The notes: generated by a model not told the origin, from the sequence alone. A stretch of DNA of 36,021 nucleotides from Oscillospiraceae bacterium (GCA_020024215.1 JAHHUC010000015.1:1-36021); one strand, 5' to 3'; shown: positions 15,380 to 23,480, counted from the first letter of the stretch. A program made the numbers and translations.

Positions 15380-15408
15380 ATTATATCAAAGATAGTAAAA
15401 ATAATCAA
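15380..15408 (-). promoter_or_regulatory. Sigma-A promoter of yebC
   Basis: TTGATT (15403-15408) and TATAAT (15380-15385) on the minus strand, 17 bases apart, 35 bases from the start codon. It lies downstream of the structured RNA, so yebC does not depend on readthrough from it. Confidence 0.65.
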
Positions 15409-15456
15409 AGAAAAATTTTATCTGTATTATATCTTTTTAATTGTTGAAAATACACA

Positions 15457-15587
15457 TAAAAAGAGGGCTTTCGCCCCCTTTAGTTTAAACTGCCGTATAT
15501 ATCATGCAGCAGTTTCGCCAACGGGCTGTTTAAAGACAGGCAAACCTGCTGTCACCCGTTTGCTGCTGCCGCTTTTTTTACCCGTCT
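15457..15587 (-). ncRNA. Candidate structured small RNA or leader, family not recognised
   Basis: Between yebC and the DhaS-like gene lies a GC-richer block. On the minus strand a possible promoter (TTAACA at 15617-15622, AT-rich -10 near 15594-15599) precedes a block where GCAGCAG pairs with CTGCTGC and, inside it, AACGGG pairs with CCCGTT; a small CAGG-TTTG-CCTG hairpin forms the tip. A second possible pairing (AAACTGC with GCAGTTT) would compete with the outer stem. The block ends in a GGGGGCGAAAGCCCTC hairpin followed by five T. The plus strand would form the same fold and also has seven T after it, so orientation is not certain. It resembles no riboswitch or 6S RNA that I can name. Confidence 0.4.
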
Positions 15588-15670
15588 TTTTTATATTATG
15601 AAAATTTCATAAATGTTGTTAAAGAGAGAAAAAGCAGAGAACAGGCACAGCCTATTAAAAAATGCTGTAA

Positions 15671-15718
15671 GCTTAAAGGGAGGCACACAGCCAAAAGCCA
15701 TGCTCCTCCCGTTTAAGC
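15671..15718. repeat. Imperfect inverted repeat in the 15346-15838 gap
   Basis: GCTTAAAGGGAGG and CCTCCCGTTTAAGC are the outer parts of a hairpin of about 21 pairs with small bulges. On the minus strand a T6 run follows eight bases after the stem, so it may be a loose terminator for the DhaS-like gene. The rest of the gap apart from the candidate RNA and the yebC promoter holds nothing I recognise. Confidence 0.5.
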
Positions 15719-15838
15719 ATAAGAAGAAAGATATAGTAGTTATGCGCTTTTATTAAAGGTTTGCCGCAACTTTATTATGAGCCCTTCTGCCTGTTTGCAC
15801 AATAGACAAAAAGGGGAAAATGTAATATTTCTGCTTTT

Positions 15839-16390
15839 TCAGCTAAGCTTTTCCAGCATCATTGTCATTGAGCCATCCATCAGTGTAAAAAGCTTCCCTA
15901 TATGCTTTAGCTGCTCATCGGGCATGCCTGCTTCTATCCACTGCATCAAAAAGCCCTGCAAGGTTATGGTGTATATTTTTTCCACGAATTTTTTGTTTTC
16001 TTGGCTGTATTTTTTCCCCTTTGAAAAATTTTCTATAAGCTTTGCTATGGCAGGCTCTATCCATATTTTGATGTGCATTTCCAGCTTTTCATGGGGAACT
16101 GAATTGTACACATTCAAAATAAGCCTTTTGTTCTGCTTCATATATGTAAGCAATATATCGCACCAATCCTGCCAGTTGAGATTATCCGACTGGCTGCAAA
16201 AAAATCCGTCCAGCTCCTGGCTGAACATCCATTCCAAAAGGTCATATATGTCCTTAAAATGATAGTAAAAGGTCTGTCGGTTGACACCGCAGCTGATTAC
16301 CACATCCTTTACAGTAACCTTGCTCAAAGGCTTTTTTTCAAGCAGCCCTTTAAGAGAATTCCCCAGTGCCGTTTTAGTTATCTGAGACAT
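15839..16390 (-). CDS. TetR-family regulator, DhaS-like
   Basis: The 183-residue product has a TetR helix-turn-helix near residues 8-55, with TVKDVVISCGVNRQTFYYHF and then KDIYDLLEWMF. The NRQTFYYHFKDIYDLLEW wording is typical of the DhaS/YbiH-like branch. The C-terminal domain is helical, with WIEAGMPDEQ as in that branch. The ATG at 16390 follows GGAGGGGAGGAG-like purines. It is the last gene of an operon behind the GNAT and AlkD-like genes, 24 bases after the latter; its targets are unknown. Confidence 0.85.
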   Translation of the reverse strand: MSQITKTALGNSLKGLLEKKPLSKVTVKDVVISCGVNRQTFYYHFKDIYDLLEWMFSQELDGFFCSQSDNLNWQDWCDILLTYMKQNKRLILNVYNSVPHEKLEMHIKIWIEPAIAKLIENFSKGKKYSQENKKFVEKIYTITLQGFLMQWIEAGMPDEQLKHIGKLFTLMDGSMTMMLEKLS

Positions 16391-16414
16391 ATATGCTCCT
16401 CCCCTCCTCTTATT

Positions 16415-17104
16415 CTACCTTCTTAGAATAGAAACCTTAACCTTATATTCATTTGATATTTTGCGTGAATCACATATTTTGCTTATCGCCTTGTTGTGTG
16501 TAAACAAATCTGTGCTTTTTGATTTTAAAAAGCTGTAAACTCCATCCTCACATACTGTGCATATCTCTGCCAAAGCCCATGCCTTTGCCGTAAGCGCATA
16601 ATATTTTTGGCAGCCTGACGCTTTTATTATGTTAAGATTTTCCTCTGCCCTTTCTGCTGTGTTGTAATAGTGAAGAAGGCAGACAAGGGAAAATCTTGCT
16701 TCAAATTCTCTGCTGCTTTCAAAATAGGGCTGCAAAAAGCTAAGAAATTCCCGTCTGCTGCTATTTATAAATTTAAGCGATGAGACAAAGCTGTCGCAAA
16801 GCGACCAATTGTCTATCTTTTCTGTGTGTTCCCTTATGCGCCTTAGCCTCTCATCCCATGAGAAATCGGCAAATGCTGTGACAAAGCCCTTTAGCATAAC
16901 ATCCTCGAAAAATTTTTCGGGAAAGCCATCCAAAAATTCTTCCGGCTGACCTTTGCAAATTTCCTTTGCCAAAAGCCTCAGATATGGTATCCTGACACCC
17001 AGAAAATTTTCTTCCTTCACACAAGAAAGCAGCGGCAGGGAAAATTTCTTATACTTTTCCTCGCTGTGTTCATAAAGCAGAGCCCTTATCTGATCATCTG
17101 TCAT
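16415..17104 (-). CDS. AlkD-like DNA alkylation repair protein
   Basis: The 229-residue product is helical with ALK/HEAT-type repeats. The motif DNWSLCDSF supplies W100 and D104, matching the Trp and catalytic Asp (four residues apart) of Bacillus cereus AlkD. A further conserved Trp (W176, in AKAWALAE) matches the third active-site residue. AlkD excises positively charged alkylated bases such as N3-methyladenine and N7-methylguanine without base flipping. The start overlaps the end of the GNAT gene by 11 bases, so the two are translationally coupled. The intact Trp/Asp/Trp set argues for an active enzyme. Confidence 0.88.
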   Translation of the reverse strand: MTDDQIRALLYEHSEEKYKKFSLPLLSCVKEENFLGVRIPYLRLLAKEICKGQPEEFLDGFPEKFFEDVMLKGFVTAFADFSWDERLRRIREHTEKIDNWSLCDSFVSSLKFINSSRREFLSFLQPYFESSREFEARFSLVCLLHYYNTAERAEENLNIIKASGCQKYYALTAKAWALAEICTVCEDGVYSFLKSKSTDLFTHNKAISKICDSRKISNEYKVKVSILRR

Positions 17105-17579
17105 CAGAGCAATCCATTTCCTTCATAAGCACAAGCTTTTTTCTGCCGTTTGAACAGATCATGTCCCTCACAAAATGAAAGCCGCATTTATCAATATAAA
17201 AATGCTTGTTTCTTTCAGAGAATTCATAAACCTCCACATACCATTTTTTGGCTCTGTTATAGCTTTCCTCTATATGCTTCCAGACCTTTATGCCTATTCC
17301 TGCATCCTTATATTGAGGATCTATGAAAAGAAGCTGAAGCTGATAATAATTGAAATCCTTTTCTATGGCATAGCAGCCTATTATTTTATTGTCCTTCAAA
17401 ATTTTTTTGCTTATTATGGCATCATCCAAAACATAATCCCTCAAAAGGCTTCCGTCCTCATATCCGGCAGGCCCGTCCTGGGAATTTATGTGTATATTTG
17501 CTTCATCGTCAAAAGACTCCTTAAATATAACTTTAAGCTCCGCCAAATCGGAAATCTTCAAGTCATCAAAATGGAGCAT
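17094..17579 (-). CDS. GNAT-family N-acetyltransferase
   Basis: The 161-residue product has the GNAT fold. A central strand (YYQLQLLFIDPQYKDAGIG) leads into the acetyl-CoA loop QYKDAGIGIKVWKHIE near residue 95, a degenerate form of the R/Q-x-x-G-x-G/A loop. The C-terminal motif YEFSERNKHFYIDKCGFHFV has the usual NxxAxxFYxKxGF look. Substrate unknown. It is first in an operon with AlkD-like and TetR genes. The ATG at 17579 has GGGAGG upstream. Coupling to a glycosylase gene might reflect a shared stress response, but this is inference. Confidence 0.85.
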   Translation of the reverse strand: MLHFDDLKISDLAELKVIFKESFDDEANIHINSQDGPAGYEDGSLLRDYVLDDAIISKKILKDNKIIGCYAIEKDFNYYQLQLLFIDPQYKDAGIGIKVWKHIEESYNRAKKWYVEVYEFSERNKHFYIDKCGFHFVRDMICSNGRKKLVLMKEMDCSDDR

Positions 17580-17617
17580 TACCCTTACCTCCCTTTAAGA
17601 TAAATATATCAGAGTGT

Positions 17618-17646
17618 ATTATATACTATAAGCTTTATTTTGTCAT
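17618..17646 (-). promoter_or_regulatory. Sigma-A promoter of the GNAT-AlkD-TetR operon
   Basis: ATGACA (17641-17646) and TATAAT (17618-17623) on the minus strand, 17 bases apart, about 40 bases before the GNAT start codon. Confidence 0.7.
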
Positions 17647-17654
17647 CCTGCTCG

Positions 17655-17692
17655 AAAAAGAAAACCATCTGCCTAAAAAAATCGGCAGATGG
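17655..17692 (-). terminator. Intrinsic terminator of the asp23-fakA operon
   Basis: CCATCTGCC (17665-17673) and GGCAGATGG (17684-17692) form a perfect nine-base stem. On the minus strand the stem is followed by TTTTCTTTTT. It lies 20 bases past the fakA stop codon. Confidence 0.85.
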
Positions 17693-17712
17693 CTGCTTTT
17701 ATAATGATATGT

Positions 17713-19398
17713 TTATTCGGCAGAAATGATGAAATGATAGACAGGCTGTCCTCCGAAAACAACAGCCACCTCCACATCATCCTTATACTTTGCCCTAAGG
17801 CTTTCTGCCACCTCTTCCGCCTGATTTTCGGTGACACCCTCTCCGTAGATGATGGTGACAAACGAACAGTCGGAGGTTTTCTTAACCAAAAGCCGCGCCA
17901 GTCTGGAGGCTGCCTTGACAGCATCCTTATCAACAAACGAAAGCTTTCCGTTTTCAATGGCAAGGATCTCATCCTTCTTTATCTTGTGTCCGTCAAAATC
18001 AGAATCCCTGGCGGCAAATGTTATCTGACCTGTTGCAACCCTTTCGGTAGACTTTGTCATTTCGATGAAATTAAAGTCCTCGTCTGCGTTTTCATCAAAG
18101 CTGAGCATTGCTGTAAGCCCCTGAGGGATTGTCTTTGTATGAAGCACAAAAACCTTTCTGTCTGCCAAATTTACAGCCTGCTCGGCAGCCATTATGATGT
18201 TTTTGTTGTTTGGAAGAACAAAAACTGTTTCGGCAGGTGTTGCGTGTACGGCAGCCAGAATATCATCTGTGGAGGGATTCATAGTCTGACCTCCGGATAC
18301 GATGTTGTCAACGCCCAAATCCTTAAAGAGCGCAGCTATGCCGTCTCCTGCGCACACAGATACAAAGCCGTATTTTCTGTCCTTTTCAACAGGGGCATAT
18401 TTAAAGCCCGCCTTTTCCTCTGAGCGGCCTGATGCCCTTGCACTCTCAACCTCGTTTTTAAACTGCTCACGCATATTTTCAATCTTTATCTTTGTGAGCT
18501 GTCCGAAGGTGAGGGCTTCCTCCATTGCCCTTCCGGGATTATCTGTATGCACATGGCACTTTATTATGTCCTCGTCATCCACAACCACCACGCTGTCGCC
18601 TATGCTCTCAAGATAGGCTCTCAGGCTGAGAGGGCTTTTTCCTTCCTTTGCCTGCTGCTTGAGGATTATAAATTCTGTGCAGTAGGTAAAGGTTATCTCC
18701 TTGGAAAGTCCCTCGTCATCCGAAAAGGCGCTCTTTAGCTTTTCCTTGACAGTCTCCCTGCCCTCCTCGGTTTTTGAAGAGATCATCACACCGTCTTTAA
18801 TAAGCGCTGTCATTCCCTGGAGTATAACCAGAAAGCCCTTTGCGCCGGAATCCACAACCCCTGCCTTTTTAAGCACGGGAAGCATTTCCGGTGTCCTATT
18901 GAGCATATCCTCAGCGGCTTTGCATATCTCATCAAAAAAGCTGCCCATAGAAATGTCATCTTCTGCAATCTCCACAGCTTTTTGTGCCGCAGCCTTTGAA
19001 ACTGTGAGAATTGTTCCCTCTGTGGGCTTCATGACAGCCTTATAGGCACTTTCAACGCCCATTGTAAGGGCATTTGCAAAGTCCTTCTTTGACATCTTTT
19101 CACTGCTGTTAAGGCCCTTGGAGATACCTCTGAAAAGAAGTGAGAGAATAACTCCGGAATTTCCCCTTGCCCCTCTTAAAAGAGCTGAGGCTGTCACCTT
19201 TGAAACCTCTTTTACAGATGCGTTGTCAGAAAGCAATTCCAGTTCTCTTTTTGCCGAGCCTATGGTCATGGACATATTGGTTCCGGTATCTCCGTCAGGA
19301 ACAGGGAATACATTCAAAGAATCCACCAGCTGACGATTGTTTTCAATATTATTTGCACCGCTTATAATTGCGTCGCGAAGAATTTTTCCGTTTATCAA
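17713..19398 (-). CDS. fakA: Fatty-acid kinase catalytic subunit FakA (YloV, DAK2 domain)
   Basis: The 561-residue product starts with a DAK2 domain (residues about 1-200). It has the nucleotide and Mg2+ motif PVPDGDTGTNMSMT near 33-46, GARGNSGVILS near 75-85, and DSGAKGF near 180. The middle domain has the CHVHTDNPG motif of FakA/YloV proteins and the C-terminal part is DegV-like in organisation. FakA phosphorylates fatty acids carried by FakB (a DegV protein, not in this window), feeding exogenous acyl chains into phospholipid synthesis. The start is a TTG at 19398, nine bases after AGGAG. The asp23-like gene directly upstream, 25 bases away, is the classical partner (yloU-yloV). Confidence 0.93.
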   Translation of the reverse strand: MINGKILRDAIISGANNIENNRQLVDSLNVFPVPDGDTGTNMSMTIGSAKRELELLSDNASVKEVSKVTASALLRGARGNSGVILSLLFRGISKGLNSSEKMSKKDFANALTMGVESAYKAVMKPTEGTILTVSKAAAQKAVEIAEDDISMGSFFDEICKAAEDMLNRTPEMLPVLKKAGVVDSGAKGFLVILQGMTALIKDGVMISSKTEEGRETVKEKLKSAFSDDEGLSKEITFTYCTEFIILKQQAKEGKSPLSLRAYLESIGDSVVVVDDEDIIKCHVHTDNPGRAMEEALTFGQLTKIKIENMREQFKNEVESARASGRSEEKAGFKYAPVEKDRKYGFVSVCAGDGIAALFKDLGVDNIVSGGQTMNPSTDDILAAVHATPAETVFVLPNNKNIIMAAEQAVNLADRKVFVLHTKTIPQGLTAMLSFDENADEDFNFIEMTKSTERVATGQITFAARDSDFDGHKIKKDEILAIENGKLSFVDKDAVKAASRLARLLVKKTSDCSFVTIIYGEGVTENQAEEVAESLRAKYKDDVEVAVVFGGQPVYHFIISAE

Positions 19399-19423
19399 AT
19401 CAATCTTCTCCTAATAATACACT

Positions 19424-19774
19424 TTACTCAAACTTCATCGAGTCAACACAGACATTTACCTTTTTGACTTTAAGTCCGGCAAACTGTTCAACGGCAAACT
19501 GAACCTCCTCAACAAGGCTTCTTACAACCTCGTTGATATTTACACCATAGATAACCTCGATGTGAAGCTCTATAACCAAAGCTCCATCCTCCACTGAAAC
19601 GATGACACCCTTGTCGGGCATTTTTGCACCTGCCATATAACGGATTCCCTGTGATGTGCCGGAGGGAACCATGCCTGTCACACCAAAGCAGGCGGATGCC
19701 TTTCTGGAAATGAGGGCTGTAAAATAATCATTGGAAATTGATACTGTACCCAGGCGGTTTTCCACTTTGATCAT
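19424..19774 (-). CDS. Asp23/Gls24 family envelope stress protein (YloU-like)
   Basis: The 116-residue product fits the small Asp23 family: VENRLGTVSISNDYFTALI at the start, SACFGVTGMVP, then VIELHIEVIYGVNINEVV and a C-terminal VKKVNVCVDSMKF. Members lie at the membrane and are linked to envelope homeostasis. It precedes fakA as yloU does yloV in other Firmicutes. The ATG at 19774 has AGGAGG seven bases upstream. A sigma-A promoter lies about 100 bases ahead, and a small CGGTGAAAACCG hairpin occurs in the leader. Confidence 0.92.
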   Translation of the reverse strand: MIKVENRLGTVSISNDYFTALISRKASACFGVTGMVPSGTSQGIRYMAGAKMPDKGVIVSVEDGALVIELHIEVIYGVNINEVVRSLVEEVQFAVEQFAGLKVKKVNVCVDSMKFE

Positions 19775-19869
19775 ACCTTTTCCTCCTTTTATACTCTTTG
19801 ATCTGAAACAAAAGCTAAATTTAAAACTCGGTTTTCACCGAATACAGATTTTAAAATAATTCACAGTAT

Positions 19870-19898
19870 ATTATAAGTAAAATTCAACCTAATTACAA
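19870..19898 (-). promoter_or_regulatory. Sigma-A promoter of the asp23-fakA operon
   Basis: TTGTAA (19893-19898) and TATAAT (19870-19875) on the minus strand, 17 bases apart. It lies downstream of the ymdB stop, so the two minus-strand operons are separate. Confidence 0.65.
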
Positions 19899-19922
19899 GT
19901 GCTTTTACAGTTTGTTTAAATA

Positions 19923-20696
19923 TTATTTTGTAATAAGCCCTATTCTTTCTATAAATCTGCACCTGCCTGTTTTTTCGTCAATGTCCGCAAAAATTCCGCT
20001 TATGATACATTCACCGTCAGAATTTTCAAAGCGTGTGGGCATGGCTGTTTTGAATCTTGCTATGGCGTTTTCCGGCTTTATTCCCAGCACAGAATAAAAA
20101 GGCCCGCACATTCCAAGGTCGGTTATATAGCCGGTGCCGTTTTTTAAAATCTGCTCATCGGCTGTCTGAACATGGGTATGAGTTCCTGCCATAAGGGAAA
20201 TTCTTCCGTCTAAATAAAAGCCCAGCGCCCTTTTTTCGCTGGTTGTCTCAGCGTGAAAATCCAATATCACCACATCGGCAGAAAGCTGCTGCAAAAGCTC
20301 ATCCATAGTGTCAAAGGGATTTTTCAAAGGCTCCATGTTGACAACTCCCATAAGATTGACAACAGCTATCTTATATCTTAAACGGTCTATTATATAAACT
20401 CCGCTTCCGGGATTTTTTGAGCAAAAGTTAAGAGGCCTTATGATTCCTGTCTGCCTGTCCAGCTCCTCATATATTTCCCGCCTTCTGAAAACATGGTTTC
20501 CCGTTGTGATGCAGTCTGCTCCTGCGTCAAACAGCTTTTTTGCAGAGGAGGGCAGTATTCCGTTTCCCTGTGCGGAATTTTCTCCGTTTATGATTACAGT
20601 GTCAGCGTCATATTTTCTCTTGAGTGAGGGAAGATAATTTAAAACCGCATTGGTTCCCAAATCTCCCACCACATCTCCAAGCATTATAAGTTTCAT
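19923..20696 (-). CDS. ymdB: YmdB-family metallophosphoesterase (2',3'-cyclic nucleotide phosphodiesterase)
   Basis: The 257-residue product is the TIGR00282 type. Metal ligands are visible in order: D8 (GDVVGD), E39-N40 (INGENSAQG), N67-H68 (TTGNHVF), and the late His motifs VILDFHAETTSEKRALG and MAGTHTHVQTADEQI. In Bacillus subtilis YmdB cleaves 2',3'-cAMP and affects biofilm versus motility decisions. In Firmicutes it is commonly found near rny, spoVS or related genes; here it follows an rluA-like gene by 15 bases as the second gene of an operon. The ATG at 20696 has AAAGGCAG upstream. Confidence 0.93.
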   Translation of the reverse strand: MKLIMLGDVVGDLGTNAVLNYLPSLKRKYDADTVIINGENSAQGNGILPSSAKKLFDAGADCITTGNHVFRRREIYEELDRQTGIIRPLNFCSKNPGSGVYIIDRLRYKIAVVNLMGVVNMEPLKNPFDTMDELLQQLSADVVILDFHAETTSEKRALGFYLDGRISLMAGTHTHVQTADEQILKNGTGYITDLGMCGPFYSVLGIKPENAIARFKTAMPTRFENSDGECIISGIFADIDEKTGRCRFIERIGLITK

Positions 20697-20711
20697 TTTT
20701 CTGCCTTTCTT

Positions 20712-21611
20712 TTATATAAACAGTTTATTTAAACCCTCAAGCTGACTGCGGCTGAAATATTTTCTCAAAAGGCACTGCATATCAGAGGGCATTGCTGCTT
20801 TTAGGTGCTTTTCCTTTTTGTCTGCTCCCTTTAAAACCATGCCGCAGCAGTGAAGCGCGTGGCGGTCTATATCGTCTCTTTTTCCGCCGTAAAGCTCATC
20901 TCCTGCCAAGGGGTGTCCCAAAAAGGAAAGGTGCGTTCTTATCTGGTGTGTTCTGCCTGTAAAAAGGCTTAAAGCCACAAGAGAATATTTTTCTCCTGCC
21001 AATATTGAGGTGCATTTTGTGGAGGAATATTTTCCATCCGGGCTCACACACCTTCTCGGGTCAAGCTCCTCCCTTCTTTTAATCGGGGCATCTATTATAA
21101 AATCATAGGAAAGCCTTCCCTCAACTATGGCAAGATATTCCTTCCTGCTGTCTTTTACCAAGGAGGTGCAGGCATGTGCGTGCTTGGCACACGGTACTAT
21201 TCCGGAGGTGTTGCTGTCAAGCCTTCCTGTGCATCTGAAGGTAAGGCCCTTGGTCGAGGGATTTGTAAAAAACACATCCGCCACAGTGTTGTAAGGATGT
21301 CCCTTTGAGGGATGACAGGGCATGCCCGGCGGCTTATTGAATACTATAACATTTTCATCCTCATATATTATAGGCACAGAAACAGAACATTCGGTATAGC
21401 CGGAAAATTCGTCCTCTGTCAGCACCTTGACAACAGAGCCGCCCTTTACCGTATCCACCGTCCTTATATGGACATCGTCCATAGTTATTCCGTTTTTTAT
21501 CTTTTTTGCCTTTTTAAGCGTGGTTCCGCTTACGTTGTATTCCTTTTTCAGGAATTCCTCCAATTTTTTGCCGTCCCAGCAAAAGGGCACATCAAATATC
21601 AGTTCTGCCAA
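20712..21611 (-). CDS. RluA-family pseudouridine synthase
   Basis: The 299-residue product has an S4-like RNA-binding region at about residues 15-65 and a pseudouridine synthase domain from 80. The catalytic motif reads GRLDSNTSGI with Asp132; most family members have HRLD, so the His to Gly change just before the Arg is a variation, while the essential Asp is present. KPPGMPCHPSKGH and LFTGRTHQIRTHLSFLGHPLAGDELYGG follow the family. It converts uridines in rRNA (RluC/RluD type) or tRNA; the site cannot be assigned. The start is a TTG at 21611 after GGCAGGTAA. It leads the operon with ymdB. Confidence 0.9.
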   Translation of the reverse strand: MAELIFDVPFCWDGKKLEEFLKKEYNVSGTTLKKAKKIKNGITMDDVHIRTVDTVKGGSVVKVLTEDEFSGYTECSVSVPIIYEDENVIVFNKPPGMPCHPSKGHPYNTVADVFFTNPSTKGLTFRCTGRLDSNTSGIVPCAKHAHACTSLVKDSRKEYLAIVEGRLSYDFIIDAPIKRREELDPRRCVSPDGKYSSTKCTSILAGEKYSLVALSLFTGRTHQIRTHLSFLGHPLAGDELYGGKRDDIDRHALHCCGMVLKGADKKEKHLKAAMPSDMQCLLRKYFSRSQLEGLNKLFI

Positions 21612-21656
21612 AAAAATTTACCTGCCTTAAAAAGAATAATAACAGTTTTTAGACCA

Positions 21657-21685
21657 ATTATAACCATAAGAGCATTTGCTGTCAA
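21657..21685 (-). promoter_or_regulatory. Consensus sigma-A promoter of the rluA-ymdB operon
   Basis: TTGACA (21680-21685) and TATAAT (21657-21662) on the minus strand, exactly 17 bases apart: full consensus. Divergent from the RNase P RNA promoter. Confidence 0.85.
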
Positions 21686-21693
21686 AGAATTTT

Positions 21694-21710
21694 GTAAAAT
21701 AGTATTTTAC
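21694..21710. promoter_or_regulatory. Perfect palindrome between divergent promoters
   Basis: GTAAAATAGTATTTTAC is an 8+1+8 palindrome. It lies eight bases upstream of the rluA -35 box and three bases upstream of the rnpB -35 box. It may be an operator or a chance AT-rich repeat. Confidence 0.45.
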
Positions 21711-21713
21711 CTA

Positions 21714-21742
21714 TTGTTTAAAATATGAAAATGTGATAATAT
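21714..21742 (+). promoter_or_regulatory. Probable promoter of rnpB
   Basis: TTGTTT (21714-21719) and TAATAT (21737-21742) are 17 bases apart, placing the transcription start about six bases later at the first base of the RNase P RNA P1 stem. Confidence 0.55.
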
Positions 21743-21747
21743 CTTAT

Positions 21748-22091
21748 GGCGAGTGGGCGAGACAACGGCGCACATCCTAAGGGGTGTGTGAGGAAAGTCC
21801 GGGCTTCATAGGGCAGGATAACTGCTAACGGCAGCCGAGGGTGACCTTAGGGAAAGTGCAACAGAGATATACCGCCGGAATTTTTTCCGGTAAGGGTGGA
21901 AAGGCGAGGTAAGAGCTCACCGGCTTTATGGAGACATAAATGCCCTGTAAACCCTATCCGAAGCAACACCGACAGAAAGCTATACGGCGGCCCGTCGTGC
22001 TTTCGAAAGCGTGGCTGGATATCTGGAGCAATTCAGATACAAGATAGATCGTTGTTTTATACAGAACCCGGCTTATTGCCCTCTCGCTTTT
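21748..22091 (+). ncRNA. rnpB: RNase P RNA, type A
   Basis: The catalytic RNA of RNase P, which trims the 5' leader from tRNA precursors. The conserved 5' block GAGGAAAGTCCGGGCT is at about 21790-21805, the GGTAAGAGCTCACCG block near 21908-21922, and ACAGAACCCGGCTTAT near the 3' end. The P1 stem closes the molecule: GCGAGTGGGC near 21749 pairs with GCCCTCTCGC near 22077, with one mismatch. About 344 bases, normal for a type A RNA as found in Clostridia. A short T run follows. An open frame joined to murA crosses this RNA but is not a gene. Confidence 0.95.
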
Positions 22092-22183
22092 GTTCTGCAA
22101 AAATTTTGTGCTGTGCCCATTGTTTAAGGCGCACATATATGTTATTTTACATACAACCCCCATATGAAAGGAAGTTTACACTT

Positions 22184-23467
22184 TTGGAGAAATATCTCAT
22201 CAAGGGCGGTATGCCCCTAAAAGGAGCAATAACCGTCAGCGGCGCAAAGAATGCTGCCCTTGCAATAATCCCTGCGGCAGTTCTGGCTAAAGGAGTTACC
22301 ACCATTGAAAACATCCCTGATATAAGCGATGTAAACACATTGACAGATATTCTTTCCTCCTTGGGTGCAAGGGTTGAAAGACCGAATAGATCCACACTCA
22401 TCATTGATTCTGAGGAGCTTTGCTCCTGCACTGTCCCATATGAGCTGGCAAAGAGGATGAGGGCCTCCTATTATATGCTTGGCGCCCTTATCGGAAGATG
22501 TCAGAAAGCAAGCGTCTCCATGCCCGGCGGCTGTGATTTCGGTGTAAGGCCCATAGATCAGCACATAAAGGGCTTTGAGGCCCTGGGAATAAAGGTCACT
22601 ATTGACAAGGGCATGATAAATGCAGAATCTGACAGGATTTTAGGAAGCCACATCCACTTTGATGTTGTCAGCGTGGGGGCTACTGTAAATGTTATGATGG
22701 CAGCTGTAAAGGCAAGGGGCATAACAATTTTGGAAAACGCAGCCAAGGAGCCTCACATAGTCGATCTGGCCAATTTTCTCAATTCAATGGGAGCGGATAT
22801 AAGAGGCGCCGGCACAGATGTTATAAAAATTCACGGAGTTGACATACTTCACCCCACAGATTATTCCATCATACCCGATCAGATAGAGGCAGGAACCTAT
22901 ATGGCATTAGCTGCTGCAACAGGCTCCTCACTCACCATAAAGAACGTGATACCCAAGCACCTTGAATCGATCACAGACAAGATAAGAGCAGCCGGCTGTG
23001 AGGTGACAGAATTTGATGAATCCATCAGAGTGAAATCACCGCAAAGGCTTAAAAAGACAAATGTAAAAACCCTTCCCCACCCCGGCTTTCCCACAGATAT
23101 GCAGCCTCAGATAACAGCCATGCTTTCTCTGGCAGAGGGCACAAGCATTGTCACAGAAAGCGTATGGGAGGGCAGATTCAAATATGTCGATGAGCTTAAA
23201 AGAATGGGTGCCAACATATCGGTGGACGGAAAAATGGCAGTTATAGAGGGGGTTGACCACCTGACCGGCGCCCCTGTGAAGGCCACCGATTTAAGAGCGG
23301 GCGCAGCACTCATCATCGCTGCCCTTTGTGCCCACGGCACAACCGAGATAGAGGAAATACACCACATTGAAAGAGGCTATGAGGGCATTGTTACAAAGCT
23401 CAAAAAAATAGGGGCTGATATCCAAAAGATCCAGCTGCCCGATGATATGCAGTCAAAGGCTCAATAG
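22184..23467 (+). CDS. murA: UDP-N-acetylglucosamine 1-carboxyvinyltransferase MurA
   Basis: The 427-residue product catalyses the first committed step of peptidoglycan synthesis, adding enolpyruvate from PEP to UDP-GlcNAc. It shows SGAKNAALAIIPA with Lys22-Asn23, and the active loop PGGCDFGVRPIDQHI with Cys117, the residue attacked by fosfomycin. The C-terminal part has PGFPTDMQPQ, ENRFKYVDEL-like EGRFKYVDELKRMGA and DLRAGAALIIAAL. The frame is open far upstream through rnpB, but MurA proteins begin at MEKYLIKGG. The TTG at 22184 gives exactly that and follows AAAGGAAG; an ATG at 22139 lacks a ribosome binding site. A terminator follows, so the gene is largely monocistronic. Confidence 0.95.
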   Translation: MEKYLIKGGMPLKGAITVSGAKNAALAIIPAAVLAKGVTTIENIPDISDVNTLTDILSSLGARVERPNRSTLIIDSEELCSCTVPYELAKRMRASYYMLGALIGRCQKASVSMPGGCDFGVRPIDQHIKGFEALGIKVTIDKGMINAESDRILGSHIHFDVVSVGATVNVMMAAVKARGITILENAAKEPHIVDLANFLNSMGADIRGAGTDVIKIHGVDILHPTDYSIIPDQIEAGTYMALAAATGSSLTIKNVIPKHLESITDKIRAAGCEVTEFDESIRVKSPQRLKKTNVKTLPHPGFPTDMQPQITAMLSLAEGTSIVTESVWEGRFKYVDELKRMGANISVDGKMAVIEGVDHLTGAPVKATDLRAGAALIIAALCAHGTTEIEEIHHIERGYEGIVTKLKKIGADIQKIQLPDDMQSKAQ

Positions 23468-23480
23468 TCAGAAAATTTTT

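Noticed and set aside
21896..22183. A 96-residue N-terminal extension fused to MurA
   Set aside because: It is translated from the RNase P RNA gene, has no ribosome binding site, and MurA proteins begin at the TTG at 22184.
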